Source: Gordonia mangrovi (GTDB lineage Bacteria > Actinomycetota > Actinomycetes > Mycobacteriales > Mycobacteriaceae). Taken from it: DNA of 64,000 nucleotides. Location of the stretch: positions 3,906,001-3,970,000 of the forward strand of contig NZ_CP102850.1 in the NCBI RefSeq assembly GCF_024734075.1, in the 5' to 3' direction. This document shows positions 1 to 8,625 of this stretch, piece by piece (within the stretch, counting starts at the first letter, position 1; every line of letters begins with the position of its first letter). Made by a program: the position numbers and the translations under genes. Below the pieces are notes generated by a model, which was given only the letters and a program-made list of their open reading frames with translations, ran no database searches and was not told where the DNA came from.

Positions 1-480
1 ATGCGAGTGGTCGAAACCGCACAGAATCGTGGAACTGTCGGGCCGGTCGATCGCACCCAACAGGTATGCGGGGAACCCGAAGGGATGGCAGGCAGCGTCG
101 AGTGCTGCCCACAGGACTTGTTGGAGCGCCACATCCGACGTCACCCGTACGCCGGGGGTCGCCGCGAGCCGTAGTGCGAGCGGATCGAACTCCTCGCGCA
201 CGATGGTGTCGCCGCACTTCACGAACGAACTGTGCAAGGTTCCATGTCGCACGATCAGGGCGTGATAGGCGAGTCCGAGTGCGTGCCGGTCTATCGGGCC
301 CTCGACCCGGAACGCGGCGGCGAGCCACGTGCTGTGTTCGCCTGCGCCGGCGAGATGAATGCCTTGATTGAATGACAGCGGTATCCGAGAGCGTTGCGGC
401 GTCGCGTCTGACGAGTCCACCGACCACGTCAGCAGCTCACCCGATTCCGGGCGAAAACGGTCAATCGTGGTGACGTGCAC
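1..480 (-). CDS. Condensation-domain protein, N-terminal part (cut by window edge)
   Basis: The minus-strand frame is open for 160 codons and runs off the left edge. The likely start is GTG at 480, giving VHVTTIDRFRPESGELLTW. This opening, the later FNQGIHL and WLAAAFRVEGPIDRHAL segments and the terminal GFDHSH resemble the stand-alone condensation/acyltransferase proteins of mycolic-acid bacteria (PapA/Chp type), which join acyl chains to lipid or glycolipid acceptors. The window stops exactly where the HxxxD catalytic motif would begin, so activity cannot be judged. The frame stays open further upstream to a stop near 633, with other GTG codons, so the start is uncertain. The acyl substrate cannot be inferred. 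The 251 bases between this gene and the next show nothing recognisable. Confidence 0.6.
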   Translation of the reverse strand, partial: MHVTTIDRFRPESGELLTWSVDSSDATPQRSRIPLSFNQGIHLAGAGEHSTWLAAAFRVEGPIDRHALGLAYHALIVRHGTLHSSFVKCGDTIVREEFDPLALRLAATPGVRVTSDVALQQVLWAALDAACHPFGFPAYLLGAIDRPDSSTILCGFDHSH

Positions 481-731
481 GTGAGCGCCCCCGGAGTGCA
501 CCGATCGAGCGGTGGTGCGTGAGACGCACGACACCTGCCGACTCCGATGCCGGTGATCGCAAACCCGTGCGGATAGACGTCTCCCTCCACTCGAGGATCT
601 CGGTGGAGCACACCGCACCGAGTCGCGAACTCATGCTCGAACACAGCGTAGTCGCCATGGTCGTCGGCCGCTGTGCGGGCGTGGCGGGGCCGTTCGGCCG
701 AGCCGACCACGGGCTCGACAAGGGGCCTCGG

Positions 732-1502
732 CTACTGGGCGATCACCTTGTTGACGGCCCGGTTGAGGAAGTTGGGAATGAACTTCGACGCGTTGCCCAG
801 GACCAGCGTCTGGGTGCCGACCGAGTAGCTGGTGCGGTGCAACAGTTTGTCTTGGCGGGTGGGATGCACGGATTCCCACACCTTGTCGGCGACCTGTTCG
901 GGCGTGATCCGGACGCCGAGGGTCTTGGTCGACTTAGCCTCGTTCATGGCCAGGGCCGTCTTTGCCCAGAGCGGCCAGATGCCCACGACGCGAATGTCGT
1001 CGTTCTCCCATTCCAGCTCGAGTGCTTCGGTCAGGCCGGCGACGAAGAACTTGGTCGCGCTATAGGTCGCGATACCGGGCTGGCCGTAGATGGCCGAGGC
1101 GGAGGCGATGTTCACCAGGTGCGCCCCCGGCGTCTTCTTCAGGTACGGATAGGCGGCCTGCGCGCCCAACGCGACACCGAGCGCGTCGATGTCGATCTGG
1201 CGCCGGACGGCGTCGGGGGAGATCTCGTGCAGCGGGCCCTCGACCAGGATGCCGGCGTTGTTGTCGAGGACGTCCAGGGTGCCCCCGGTGTGGCTGGTGA
1301 ACTCGGCCAGTGCGTTCTCCCACTGCTGCGGATCACGGACGTCGAGTGTCCCGGTGATGAACCCGGGATGGTTGGCCTTCACCTTCGCGAGCGCCTCGGC
1401 GTCCACGTCGAACACGCCAACCGTCCATCCTTCGCGCCCGAAGCGTTCCGCGGTCGCCAGTCCGATGCCTGCGGCGCCGCCCGTGATGAAGATCGATGAC
1501 AT
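732..1502 (-). CDS. SDR-family NAD(P)-dependent oxidoreductase
   Basis: This 256-residue protein is a classical short-chain dehydrogenase/reductase. It has the dinucleotide-binding motif TGGAAGIG near residues 7-14, the NNAG motif near 80, and a catalytic Ser...Tyr-x3-Lys set in SASAIYGQPGIATYSATK (about 133-150). Length is normal for a soluble cytoplasmic SDR that oxidises or reduces an alcohol or ketone. The substrate is unknown. It is divergent from the diiron oxygenase/FprB pair and shares its 181-bp regulatory region, so it may act in the same oxidative pathway; that is inference. The C-terminus has an extended basic end (NFLNRAVNKVIAQ). Confidence 0.85.
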   Translation of the reverse strand: MSSIFITGGAAGIGLATAERFGREGWTVGVFDVDAEALAKVKANHPGFITGTLDVRDPQQWENALAEFTSHTGGTLDVLDNNAGILVEGPLHEISPDAVRRQIDIDALGVALGAQAAYPYLKKTPGAHLVNIASASAIYGQPGIATYSATKFFVAGLTEALELEWENDDIRVVGIWPLWAKTALAMNEAKSTKTLGVRITPEQVADKVWESVHPTRQDKLLHRTSYSVGTQTLVLGNASKFIPNFLNRAVNKVIAQ

Positions 1503-1604
1503 GTGCTTCTCCTGCGTTTGACCTGCGTGTTCGTGTGCCCACGTGAAACTTACCGGCGAGTATATATCCGCCGCTGTTCACTTCCGCATGACCCGATGCT
1601 ATCG

Positions 1605-1640
1605 TGACAACACGCATTGTCATAACAGTGCTCATTGTCA
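1605..1640. promoter_or_regulatory. Two abutting 18-bp dyads, candidate repressor operators
   Basis: TGACAA-N6-TTGTCA lies at 1605-1622 as a perfect dyad. Immediately after it an imperfect copy, TAACAG-N6-TTGTCA, fills 1623-1640. A third short dyad, GAACA-GT-TGTTC, lies at 1646-1657. They sit between the divergent SDR gene and the diiron oxygenase gene, close upstream of the latter's GGAGG ribosome site. A TetR- or GntR-type repressor is the obvious candidate binder, but no regulator gene lies next to the site. Confidence 0.55.
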
Positions 1641-1683
1641 TGAAAGAACAGTTGTTCACCAACTGCCCGGAGGTCGAGACCAG

Positions 1684-2643
1684 ATGACTGCAGCGATGGA
1701 CCGCACCCGCGACGACACGATCCGCGGGGGTGTCGCCGAGACCGACAACGTGGTCAGCATGCGTGACGAGGGGACCGACGAGGTCTCCGAACGTCTCCTG
1801 GCCTCGGCGGCCCGGCTGTCGCGCAACGCGATGACCGAGATCGACTGGTCTGCACCGATGGACCCGTCGAAGTACGGCTGCAGCCCGGAATGGTCATCGC
1901 TCTACGGCACCGACTACTGGGATGAGCTCACCGAGGAACAGCGCATATCCGTGACGCGCCATGAGTTCGCCTCGATCATGAACATCGGCATCTGGTTCGA
2001 GATGATCCTGCAGGAGATGGTGATCCGCGATCAGTATCTCGGCGAGTATCACAGTGCCGAGTTCCAGTTCGCGCTGACGGAGATCGCCGACGAGTGCCGG
2101 CATTCGATCATGTTCGCCAAGGCGTCGGAGAAGATGGTCGGCACCTCCTACAAGCCGACCAAGAAGGTCGGCCGACTCGGCAAACTGTTCAAGCGCACCG
2201 CAAAGAACGAGGTCGCCTACGCCGGCATTCTGGTCGCCGAGGAGGTGCTCGACGTCTTCCAGCGTGGCTGCATGCGCGACGATCGGGTGCTGCCGTTCAT
2301 CCGGACGGTCAACGAGATCCATGTCCTCGAGGAATCGCGCCACATGCGCTTCGCCCGCGAGGAGGTGCGCGAGTCGATGGACGGGGTCGGCTGGGCGCGT
2401 CGCCAGTTCAGCGCCCTTTACGTGGCGTTGGGTGCCTACTTCATCGTCACCAGCCTGGTGCAGAAGACGGCCTTCGCCGACGCCGGGCTCGATGCCGACC
2501 GCGCCGTGGCCGAGATGCGATCGAACTCGCACTTTCAGTCGATGATCCGCAGCAGCTGTGCACACCTCATGGACTTCCTCGACGAGGTCGGGCTGCTCAC
2601 CCGGCCGGCCATGTACTACTACCGGAAAGCGAACATGCTCTGA
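1684..2643 (+). CDS. AurF-like diiron oxygenase (cassette 1)
   Basis: This 319-residue protein resembles the AurF / p-aminobenzoate N-oxygenase family of non-haem diiron enzymes, which activate O2 to oxidise amines or other small substrates. Candidate iron ligands appear in order: E in NIGIWFEMILQEM, an ExxxxH pair in EIADECRHSIMF, E in ILVAEEVLDVF, and ExH / ESRH in VNEIHVLEESRHMRF. The start at 1684 is chosen because GGAGG lies about 12 bases upstream; the frame is open further upstream without a better start. The stop overlaps the next gene's ATG by one base (TGATG), so a translationally coupled ferredoxin reductase is the probable electron donor. Substrate unknown. Confidence 0.8.
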   Translation: MTAAMDRTRDDTIRGGVAETDNVVSMRDEGTDEVSERLLASAARLSRNAMTEIDWSAPMDPSKYGCSPEWSSLYGTDYWDELTEEQRISVTRHEFASIMNIGIWFEMILQEMVIRDQYLGEYHSAEFQFALTEIADECRHSIMFAKASEKMVGTSYKPTKKVGRLGKLFKRTAKNEVAYAGILVAEEVLDVFQRGCMRDDRVLPFIRTVNEIHVLEESRHMRFAREEVRESMDGVGWARRQFSALYVALGAYFIVTSLVQKTAFADAGLDADRAVAEMRSNSHFQSMIRSSCAHLMDFLDEVGLLTRPAMYYYRKANML

Positions 2644-4217
2644 TGTTCGTCATCACCCAGTCCTGCTGCAGCGACGCAGCCTGTGTGTCGGTCTGCCCGG
2701 TCAACTGCATCCATCCGACGCCGGAGGAACGCGGCTTCGGCAGTTCCGACATCCTGCACATCGACCCCGAGGCCTGCATCGATTGCGGGGCCTGCGCAGA
2801 CGCCTGCCCGGTGGACGCGATCTACCCGGCCGACAAACTCGGCACCCGCGACAAGGTCTTCATCGACATTAACGCCGACTACTACAAGAACAACCCGGAC
2901 GTGACCTCCGGGTGGTCGTCGGTCACCTATCCGGACATCCCGAAACTCCCTGCCGGCCTTCGCGTTGCGCTGGTCGGCACCGGACCGTCGGGTGGCTATG
3001 CGCTGCGGACGATCCTGGATCGCACCGAGGCGTTGGTGACCGTCATCGACAAGCTCCCGACTCCGGGCGGGCTCGTGCGTGCGGGCGTCGCTCCAGACCA
3101 TCCCGGCACGAAGGGAGTTCTGCGCGGTTTCGACCTGCTCTACCGTGATCCGCGTGTGACCATGGCGACCAACGTCGAGGTCGGTACCGGTCCGGGTCAG
3201 ATCACGCCCGACGAACTGGCCGAGCATTTCGATGCGGTGTTCTATGCGGTCGGTGCCAATGAGTCACGTCGCCTCGGGATCCCCGGGGAATCGCTGCCGG
3301 GCTCGACGTCCGCGACCGAGTTGGTCGCCTGGTACAACGCGGTGCCCGGCATCGAGGCGCCACCGATCCCGCGCGACGGGACCGGTCGCGCGGTGGTGGT
3401 GGGCACCGGCAACGTTGCCCTCGACGTTGCGCGCATCCTGGTGTCGCCGCCCGAGATGCTGGCCACCACCGATATCGCCGATCGCGCACTACGCATCCTG
3501 GAGCAGCAGAACATCCACGAGGTGGCGGTGCTCGGCCGCCGTGATCAGGCCCACGCGGCATACACATCCGCCGAATACCGGGCGTTGTCGACCATCCCGG
3601 GTGTCGAGGTGGTGGTCCACGACGATCCCGCCGCCGCGCTGCCCGACTTCGATTCGTCGGCAGATCCGAACAATCGCCGCATCATCTTCCTGTTCCACAG
3701 TGCTCCCGAAGAGATTCTCGGCCAGTCGCGGGTCGACGGGGTCACGGTGCGGACCGGCGAGCACCGTCACACCATCGCGACCGACCTGATGGTCCGCTCG
3801 ATCGGGTACCGATCCACGCCGATCGACGGCCTGCCGTTCGACGGCGACCGCGGGGTCTTTCCGAATACCGACGGCCGAATGACCACGGTGAGTGGCGATG
3901 TCATCCCCGGTGCCTACGTGTTGGGCTGGGCGAAACGCGGCCCGAGCGGCGGGATCGGCACCAACAAGGTCTGCGCCGAGGCGACCGTCGAGCACTTCAT
4001 CCGAGACGCCGCCGAGGGACGCTTGCCGCGCACCGGTCGGTCGTCGAAGGCGTTCGGTGCGTTGCTGCGGCGCCGCACCCGAAACGTGATCGGTTATCGG
4101 GGCGTGCGCGCGATCGACGCCGGCGAACGGCGCCGCGGTGTCACGCAGGGCCGTCCACGCGTCAAGTACACCGAGGTGTCGGACATGGTCGGTGCCGCCG
4201 GGTGGCGCAAGAGGTAG
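2643..4217 (+). CDS. Ferredoxin/ferredoxin-NADP reductase, FprB type (cassette 1)
   Basis: This 524-residue fusion begins with a bacterial-type ferredoxin domain (cysteines in SCCSDAACVSVCPVNC and CIDCGACADACP, residues about 7-50). It is followed by an adrenodoxin-reductase-like flavoprotein: FAD site VGTGPSGGYA (about 110), NADP site VGTGNVALDVARIL (about 258) and a C-terminal GWAKRGPSGGIGTNK. The architecture matches mycobacterial FprB. It should pass electrons from NADPH through FAD and FeS clusters to a redox partner, most likely the diiron oxygenase whose stop codon it overlaps. A second homologue occurs at 39229-40761. The C-terminal tail after about residue 460 is basic and poorly conserved between the two copies. 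Confidence 0.88.
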   Translation: MFVITQSCCSDAACVSVCPVNCIHPTPEERGFGSSDILHIDPEACIDCGACADACPVDAIYPADKLGTRDKVFIDINADYYKNNPDVTSGWSSVTYPDIPKLPAGLRVALVGTGPSGGYALRTILDRTEALVTVIDKLPTPGGLVRAGVAPDHPGTKGVLRGFDLLYRDPRVTMATNVEVGTGPGQITPDELAEHFDAVFYAVGANESRRLGIPGESLPGSTSATELVAWYNAVPGIEAPPIPRDGTGRAVVVGTGNVALDVARILVSPPEMLATTDIADRALRILEQQNIHEVAVLGRRDQAHAAYTSAEYRALSTIPGVEVVVHDDPAAALPDFDSSADPNNRRIIFLFHSAPEEILGQSRVDGVTVRTGEHRHTIATDLMVRSIGYRSTPIDGLPFDGDRGVFPNTDGRMTTVSGDVIPGAYVLGWAKRGPSGGIGTNKVCAEATVEHFIRDAAEGRLPRTGRSSKAFGALLRRRTRNVIGYRGVRAIDAGERRRGVTQGRPRVKYTEVSDMVGAAGWRKR

Positions 4218-4250
4218 ATCCCTCGGGCTGGGCACATCCGCCCGAACTCT

Positions 4251-4288
4251 CGACATCCACCTTCGTCACGACACGAAGGTGGATGTCG
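4251..4288 (+). terminator. Perfect 16-bp hairpin, probable terminator
   Basis: CGACATCCACCTTCGT (4251-4266) pairs perfectly with 4273-4288 around a 6-base loop. It follows the FprB stop by 33 bases and lacks a good U-tract, which is usual for high-GC actinobacterial terminators. Confidence 0.65.
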
Positions 4289-4404
4289 CTTTCCGGGGAG
4301 GGCACAATCACATCACTCGTGCGGGGACCGTCGGTGAGGTCCTGACAATCGCCTTGTAACACCCAGGCAAGAAGCGATTCACGAGCGATGGCGATAGTGG
4401 CCGT

Positions 4405-4752
4405 ATGTCCAGCACACCGCGATTTCTGCAAGGCGTCTACGCGTTCACCGGCACGGGGCTGACCAAGCCCGCTCCGATCGATCCGTCGCTGACCTTCGTG
4501 GTTCCGGCCGGCATGACGGCGCAGCCCCTCTACTTCCGCGGCGGCAACAGTTCGGGCGAGCTGATCTATGTGACGCTCCTGCGCGACGGACAGCCCATGC
4601 GGATCTTCCCGATGGGCGCGAAGTCCTCGGTCAACGTGCCGCTGCGAGTCGTCGAGGACGTCGATCCCGACACCACGCTCGAACTGGTGCTCGCAGCTCC
4701 GGAGGCCACCACGGGCGAGGTCGTCATCGACTTCGGGATGGTCATCTTCTGA
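4405..4752 (+). CDS. Small conserved protein upstream of nirB, function unknown
   Basis: The 115-residue protein has no signal peptide or membrane segment. It is rich in short beta-prone stretches (LTFVVPAGM, ELIYVTLLRDG, EVVIDFGMVIF) and probably forms a small beta-sandwich. I do not recognise an enzymatic motif. It sits immediately before nirB, with its TGA overlapping nirB's ATG (TGATG), so the two are translationally coupled. Its role is presumably tied to nitrite or nitrate assimilation. About 45 bases upstream, GTAAC-N6-GCAAG (4356-4371) weakly resembles half of an actinobacterial GlnR box; I would not rely on it. Confidence 0.7.
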   Translation: MSSTPRFLQGVYAFTGTGLTKPAPIDPSLTFVVPAGMTAQPLYFRGGNSSGELIYVTLLRDGQPMRIFPMGAKSSVNVPLRVVEDVDPDTTLELVLAAPEATTGEVVIDFGMVIF

Positions 4753-7268
4753 TGCCCGTCGATGTGACGCCCGTCCGAGAAGAGCCGGGCCGAAAGCGCA
4801 GCCTGGTTGTCGTGGGCAACGGCATGGCCGGGGCCCGCACGGTCGAGGAGATCCTCTCGCGCGGCGGCGGCGAGTTGTTCGACGTCACGATGATCGGCGA
4901 CGAACCGTACGGCAACTACAACCGGATCATGCTCAGTCACGTGTTGTCGGGTGAGGCGACCCTCGACGACGACGACCTGATGCTCAACCCGATGGCGTGG
5001 TATCGGGAGAACGGCGTCACCCTCTACTCCGGGGACAGCGCCGAGGGCATCGATCGTTTCGCCAAGACGGTCACCTGTGCCAGTGGACGCGTCATCGATT
5101 TCGACATCCTCATCATCGCCACCGGCTCCAACACGTTCTTCCCCAACATGGATGGACTGCGCGAGCCGGACGGACGCCTTGCACGCGGGGTGTTCGGCTT
5201 CCGGACCATTGAGGACACCAACGGCATGTTGCAGATGGCGACCGCCCGCGACGGTGTGCGGGCCGTCGTGATCGGTGGTGGCCTGCTCGGTCTCGAGGCG
5301 GCGTACGGGCTCAAGACCCAGGGCGTCGATGTCGACGTCGTCCACTCGCCGGGCCATCTGATGAACCAGCAGCTCGACGAACGTGGCGGAAAAGTGCTCC
5401 GCAACAAGATCGAGGAACTCGGCGTCGGCGTGCACACCGGCCAGCGCACCACCGCCGTGCTCCGCAACGACGACGGGACCGTCAGCGGAGTCGGGTTCGC
5501 CGACGGCGAGTCGCTCCCGGCAGACATGATCGTGGTCACCGCCGGTATCCGGCCGAATGTCGAACTCGCGCGCAGTGCCGGACTCATCGTCGAACGCGGC
5601 ATCGTCGTCGACGACCAGATGCGGTGCGAGGACGAGGGTTCCATCTACGCAGTCGGGGAATGCTGCCAGCACCGCAGTGAGGTGTACGGGCTCGTCGCGC
5701 CGCTGTGGGAGCAGGCGGTGGTGCTCGCCGACGTGATCACCGGTGCGAATCCTGCGGCGGAGTACCACGGTTCGCGGCTGACCACCAAGCTCAAGGTCGC
5801 CGGGGTCGACGTCGCCGCGATGGGTGTCAAGGGACCCGAACGCGAGGACGACGAATTCGTCCAGTTCTACGAACCGCGCAGCGGGATCTACAAGAGCGTG
5901 GTGGTCCGCGACAACAAGTTGATCGGCGCCATGCTGCTCGGGGACATCTCCAAGGCCAACTTCCTCACCCAGGCTTTCGACGAGAAGGTCCCACTGCCCG
6001 ACGAACGCATCTCGATGCTGTTCGACATGGGCGCACCCAGCGCCGAGACGGGCGCCGCCGAACTCGCCGACGACGTGCAGGTGTGCAACTGCAACGGTGT
6101 CACCAAGGGTGACATCGTGGCCTGCGTGCAGTCCGGCTGCACCAGCATCGGTGATGTCTGCGCGAAGACACGGGCCGGCAAGGGCTGCGGCTCGTGCAAA
6201 CCGTTGGTCGCCGACATCGTGGAGTTCGCGGCGGGCGACGCACTCACCGTCGACAAGTCGGCGGACTGGTACGTGCCGTGTATCCCGTTGACCAAGCCGG
6301 AGCTGATCGACGCCATCAAACGCCAGAATCTGCGCTCGGTGTCGGAGGTCTTCGCGAACCTCGCTCCCGAGGGTGAGGACGCAACGGCCAAGATGCCGCT
6401 GTCGTCGCTGCTGCGGGTGATCTGGGGAACCGGCTGGAACCGGGAGCCCGGAGCGTTGTTCGTCAACGACCGCGTACATGCCAACATCCAACGTGACGGC
6501 ACGTTCTCGGTGGTGCCGCAGATGAAGGGCGGGGTCACCTCGCCCCAGCAGCTGCGCAAGATCGCCGACGTGGCCGAGAAGTACGACATCCCGATGATCA
6601 AGGCGACCGGTGGTCAGCGCATCGACCTGTTGGGTGTGAAAAAGGAGGATCTGCCCAAGGTGTGGGCAGACCTGGACATGCCGTCGGGATATGCGTACGG
6701 AAAGTCGTTCAGGACCGTGAAAACCTGTGTCGGAACCGACTATTGCCGGTTCGGGCTGGGTGACTCCACCGCTTTGGGCATCGCGATCGAGACCCGCTAT
6801 CAGGGTTTGGAATCGCCGGCCAAACTCAAGCTGGCGGTCACCGGCTGTCCCCGCAACTGCGCAGAGGCGTTGTGCAAGGACTTCGGTGTCGTGGCGATCG
6901 GTGACGGCAAGTGGGAGATCCTCGTCGGTGGTGCCGCCGGTGCGCACATCCGCAAGGGTGATTTGCTCGCCACGGTCGACTCGCCCGAGGAGGTCATTCG
7001 GCTGTGCGGCATCTTCATCCAGTACTACCGGGAGCAGGCCAAATGGCTCGAGCGCACCTACGCGTGGGTGCCTCGGGTCGGGATCGAGGAACTGCGGGCG
7101 ATCCTCGTCGAGGATCGTGATGGCATCGTCGCGGGCCTACAGGAACGTATCGACGAGGCCGTCGCCGACTACGTGGACCCGTGGCTCGACCGCGAGGAGC
7201 CGCGCTCGCCCGCACAGTTCACCCCCGCGTTGCCACTGCTCCCATTGCCGCAGGTGCCGGTCCGATGA
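4752..7268 (+). CDS. nirB: Assimilatory nitrite reductase [NAD(P)H], large subunit
   Basis: The 838-residue protein has the full NirB layout. An FAD/NAD(P)H-binding half contains VVGNGMAG (about 17-24) and VIGGGLLGLEAAYG (about 173). A BFD-like [2Fe-2S] domain has cysteines in VCNCNGV and GCGSCKP (about 445-480). The C-terminal nitrite/sulfite reductase half has sirohaem and [4Fe-4S] ligands in TCVGTDYCRFG and TGCPRNCAEA (about 657-700). It reduces nitrite to ammonium in the cytoplasm with six electrons from NAD(P)H. It overlaps the preceding small gene and nirD, forming a tight three-gene operon. Confidence 0.96.
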   Translation: MPVDVTPVREEPGRKRSLVVVGNGMAGARTVEEILSRGGGELFDVTMIGDEPYGNYNRIMLSHVLSGEATLDDDDLMLNPMAWYRENGVTLYSGDSAEGIDRFAKTVTCASGRVIDFDILIIATGSNTFFPNMDGLREPDGRLARGVFGFRTIEDTNGMLQMATARDGVRAVVIGGGLLGLEAAYGLKTQGVDVDVVHSPGHLMNQQLDERGGKVLRNKIEELGVGVHTGQRTTAVLRNDDGTVSGVGFADGESLPADMIVVTAGIRPNVELARSAGLIVERGIVVDDQMRCEDEGSIYAVGECCQHRSEVYGLVAPLWEQAVVLADVITGANPAAEYHGSRLTTKLKVAGVDVAAMGVKGPEREDDEFVQFYEPRSGIYKSVVVRDNKLIGAMLLGDISKANFLTQAFDEKVPLPDERISMLFDMGAPSAETGAAELADDVQVCNCNGVTKGDIVACVQSGCTSIGDVCAKTRAGKGCGSCKPLVADIVEFAAGDALTVDKSADWYVPCIPLTKPELIDAIKRQNLRSVSEVFANLAPEGEDATAKMPLSSLLRVIWGTGWNREPGALFVNDRVHANIQRDGTFSVVPQMKGGVTSPQQLRKIADVAEKYDIPMIKATGGQRIDLLGVKKEDLPKVWADLDMPSGYAYGKSFRTVKTCVGTDYCRFGLGDSTALGIAIETRYQGLESPAKLKLAVTGCPRNCAEALCKDFGVVAIGDGKWEILVGGAAGAHIRKGDLLATVDSPEEVIRLCGIFIQYYREQAKWLERTYAWVPRVGIEELRAILVEDRDGIVAGLQERIDEAVADYVDPWLDREEPRSPAQFTPALPLLPLPQVPVR

Positions 7269-7582
7269 CCAGCGTCGAGACAGGCGTCCCGGTCGGCCCC
7301 ACCGATGATCTGCTCCCCGGCGAAGGGCGCGCCTACGCGGTCGACGGCCGACAGGTGGCGGTGTTCCGGATGACCGACGGCAGCCTACGGGCCACCGACG
7401 CGGTCTGCCCCCATCGGGGAGGTCCGATCGCCGACGGCCAGTTCGATCTCGGCCACGTCGTGTGTCCGCTGCACCAGTACGTGTTCCGCTTCGCCGACGG
7501 CGGCTGTACCGCCGACGGGATCGGCTCGCTGAGCGTGTACCGCGTGGAGGATCGCGACGGGCGGATCGTCGTCTGGCCGTGA
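7265..7582 (+). CDS. nirD: Nitrite reductase small subunit, Rieske type
   Basis: This 105-residue Rieske-fold protein partners NirB. Unlike enteric NirD it keeps a complete [2Fe-2S] ligand set, C-x-H in VCPHRGGPI and C-x2-H in VCPLHQYVF, so a cluster is probably bound. The start at 7265 overlaps the nirB stop by four bases (ATGA). The repeat hairpin that begins 4 bases after its stop may end the operon. Confidence 0.93.
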   Translation: MTSVETGVPVGPTDDLLPGEGRAYAVDGRQVAVFRMTDGSLRATDAVCPHRGGPIADGQFDLGHVVCPLHQYVFRFADGGCTADGIGSLSVYRVEDRDGRIVVWP

Positions 7583-7585
7583 GGT

Positions 7586-7658
7586 TGTCCCAGATGACAC
7601 CTCAGCGCCGCGCGGTCGTCTCAGCAGCGATCGTGTCGCGCTCCGGTGTCATCTGAGA
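7586..7658. repeat. Left copy of flanking repeat hairpin
   Basis: TCCCAGATGACACC (7588-7601) pairs with GGTGTCATCTGAGA (7645-7658) at 13 of 14 positions. TGTCCCAGATGACACC and the next five bases (7586-7606) recur exactly at 8626-8646, on the other side of the nuclease-like gene. The right arm lies inside the last codons of that gene. Confidence 0.75.
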
Positions 7659-8520
7659 CGAGTTCCCTGGTGGGCATCAGTGGCTTGAGGTGTTCGCGCC
7701 GACGCACGAGGTCCATGATCGTCTCTTCGGCGGCCGGCCACTCGTGCACCACTTGGTGATACGTCAGTCTGATGACCAGGTATCCGAGTTCGACAGCTGT
7801 GCGGTCGCGCTCGCGGTCCTTCTCGAATTGTTCTTTGCTGCTGTGGAATTCGTATCCATCCACCTCGATGATCAAGCGAGTGCCGACCACCAGGTCGACG
7901 ATGCCCACTCCCGGGATGTCGACCTGTGAGCGCACACCGATACCGCGTGATCGGAGCCGGAATCGGCTCATCGATTCGGTACCGGACTGAGAACTGCCGT
8001 CGCATCGGTCCAGCAGGCGGCGGATCCGCGCGGGTGCGGACCGGAACACGACCCGGAGGTCGGAGAGTTCGAGCAGCCCCAGATTCATGATGGAGTCGCA
8101 GACCACCACGATGCCTTCGTCGTCCAGGCATTTCAGTGCGTGCCGCAGCGCGACTGCCAGTTCGTCGACGGACGTGATCTCCGATTCCGGTCGGCCGTAC
8201 TGTTCGCAGAACGTCGCGCCGGGCGTGCGGTGCGCACAGGCGCGGGCCCGGATGTGAACGGTATCGGATGTACCGGGAACCCAGACCTTGAGCAGTCGTA
8301 GTGCCGACAGGCAACTCAGCACGCCGCCACCGGCCACTGCCGACACCACAGTACTGTCGGCCCACGGTGTGGCGTACCACCCTCGCCGCAGACATCGCAG
8401 TGTGCCGTTCTTGAGGGCGGCCCGGAGTTCGGTTCGCGTCATGCCGGCCTCACGCAGTTGTTTCCACGAAGCGACGCCGAACCCAGCAGCGAGGACCTCG
8501 GAGTAGTCGGGTTGATCCAT
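7621..8520 (-). CDS. AbiEi-like N-domain plus DUF559 (Vsr-like) nuclease-fold protein
   Basis: From the ATG at 8520 the product is 299 residues. The N-terminal third (SWKQLREAGMTRTELRAALKNGTLRCLRRGWYAT) is the winged-helix segment seen in type IV AbiEi antitoxin-like proteins. The C-terminal third has a PD-(D/E)xK-like core: IVDLVVGTRLIIEVDG (about residues 217-232), then DRERDRTAVELGYLVIRLTY. This combination is common and uncharacterised in actinobacteria; DNA binding or cleavage is plausible but unproven. No toxin partner is adjacent. The last residues (SDDTGARHDRC) are encoded by the flanking repeat, so the natural C-terminus may have been altered. The frame extends upstream to 8664, but I prefer the MDQPDY start. 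Confidence 0.72.
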   Translation of the reverse strand: MDQPDYSEVLAAGFGVASWKQLREAGMTRTELRAALKNGTLRCLRRGWYATPWADSTVVSAVAGGGVLSCLSALRLLKVWVPGTSDTVHIRARACAHRTPGATFCEQYGRPESEITSVDELAVALRHALKCLDDEGIVVVCDSIMNLGLLELSDLRVVFRSAPARIRRLLDRCDGSSQSGTESMSRFRLRSRGIGVRSQVDIPGVGIVDLVVGTRLIIEVDGYEFHSSKEQFEKDRERDRTAVELGYLVIRLTYHQVVHEWPAAEETIMDLVRRREHLKPLMPTRELVSDDTGARHDRC

Positions 8521-8625
8521 GGGGTGCAGCCTGACATCCGGTGAGGCGCGGACGAGGTGGTCGGCTGGTTCCCGGACGATATCTGTGGACAGATCCGAGA
8601 ATGTGCAGAGCGCACCCATAACCCC

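Noticed and set aside
4356-4371. Possible GlnR site GTAAC-N6-GCAAG before the nirB operon
   Set aside because: Only one weak half-site is visible; too degenerate to annotate as a feature.
4566-6947. 793-codon open frame on the minus strand
   Set aside because: It is the antisense shadow of nirB; long antisense frames are expected at this GC content, and it lacks any family motif.
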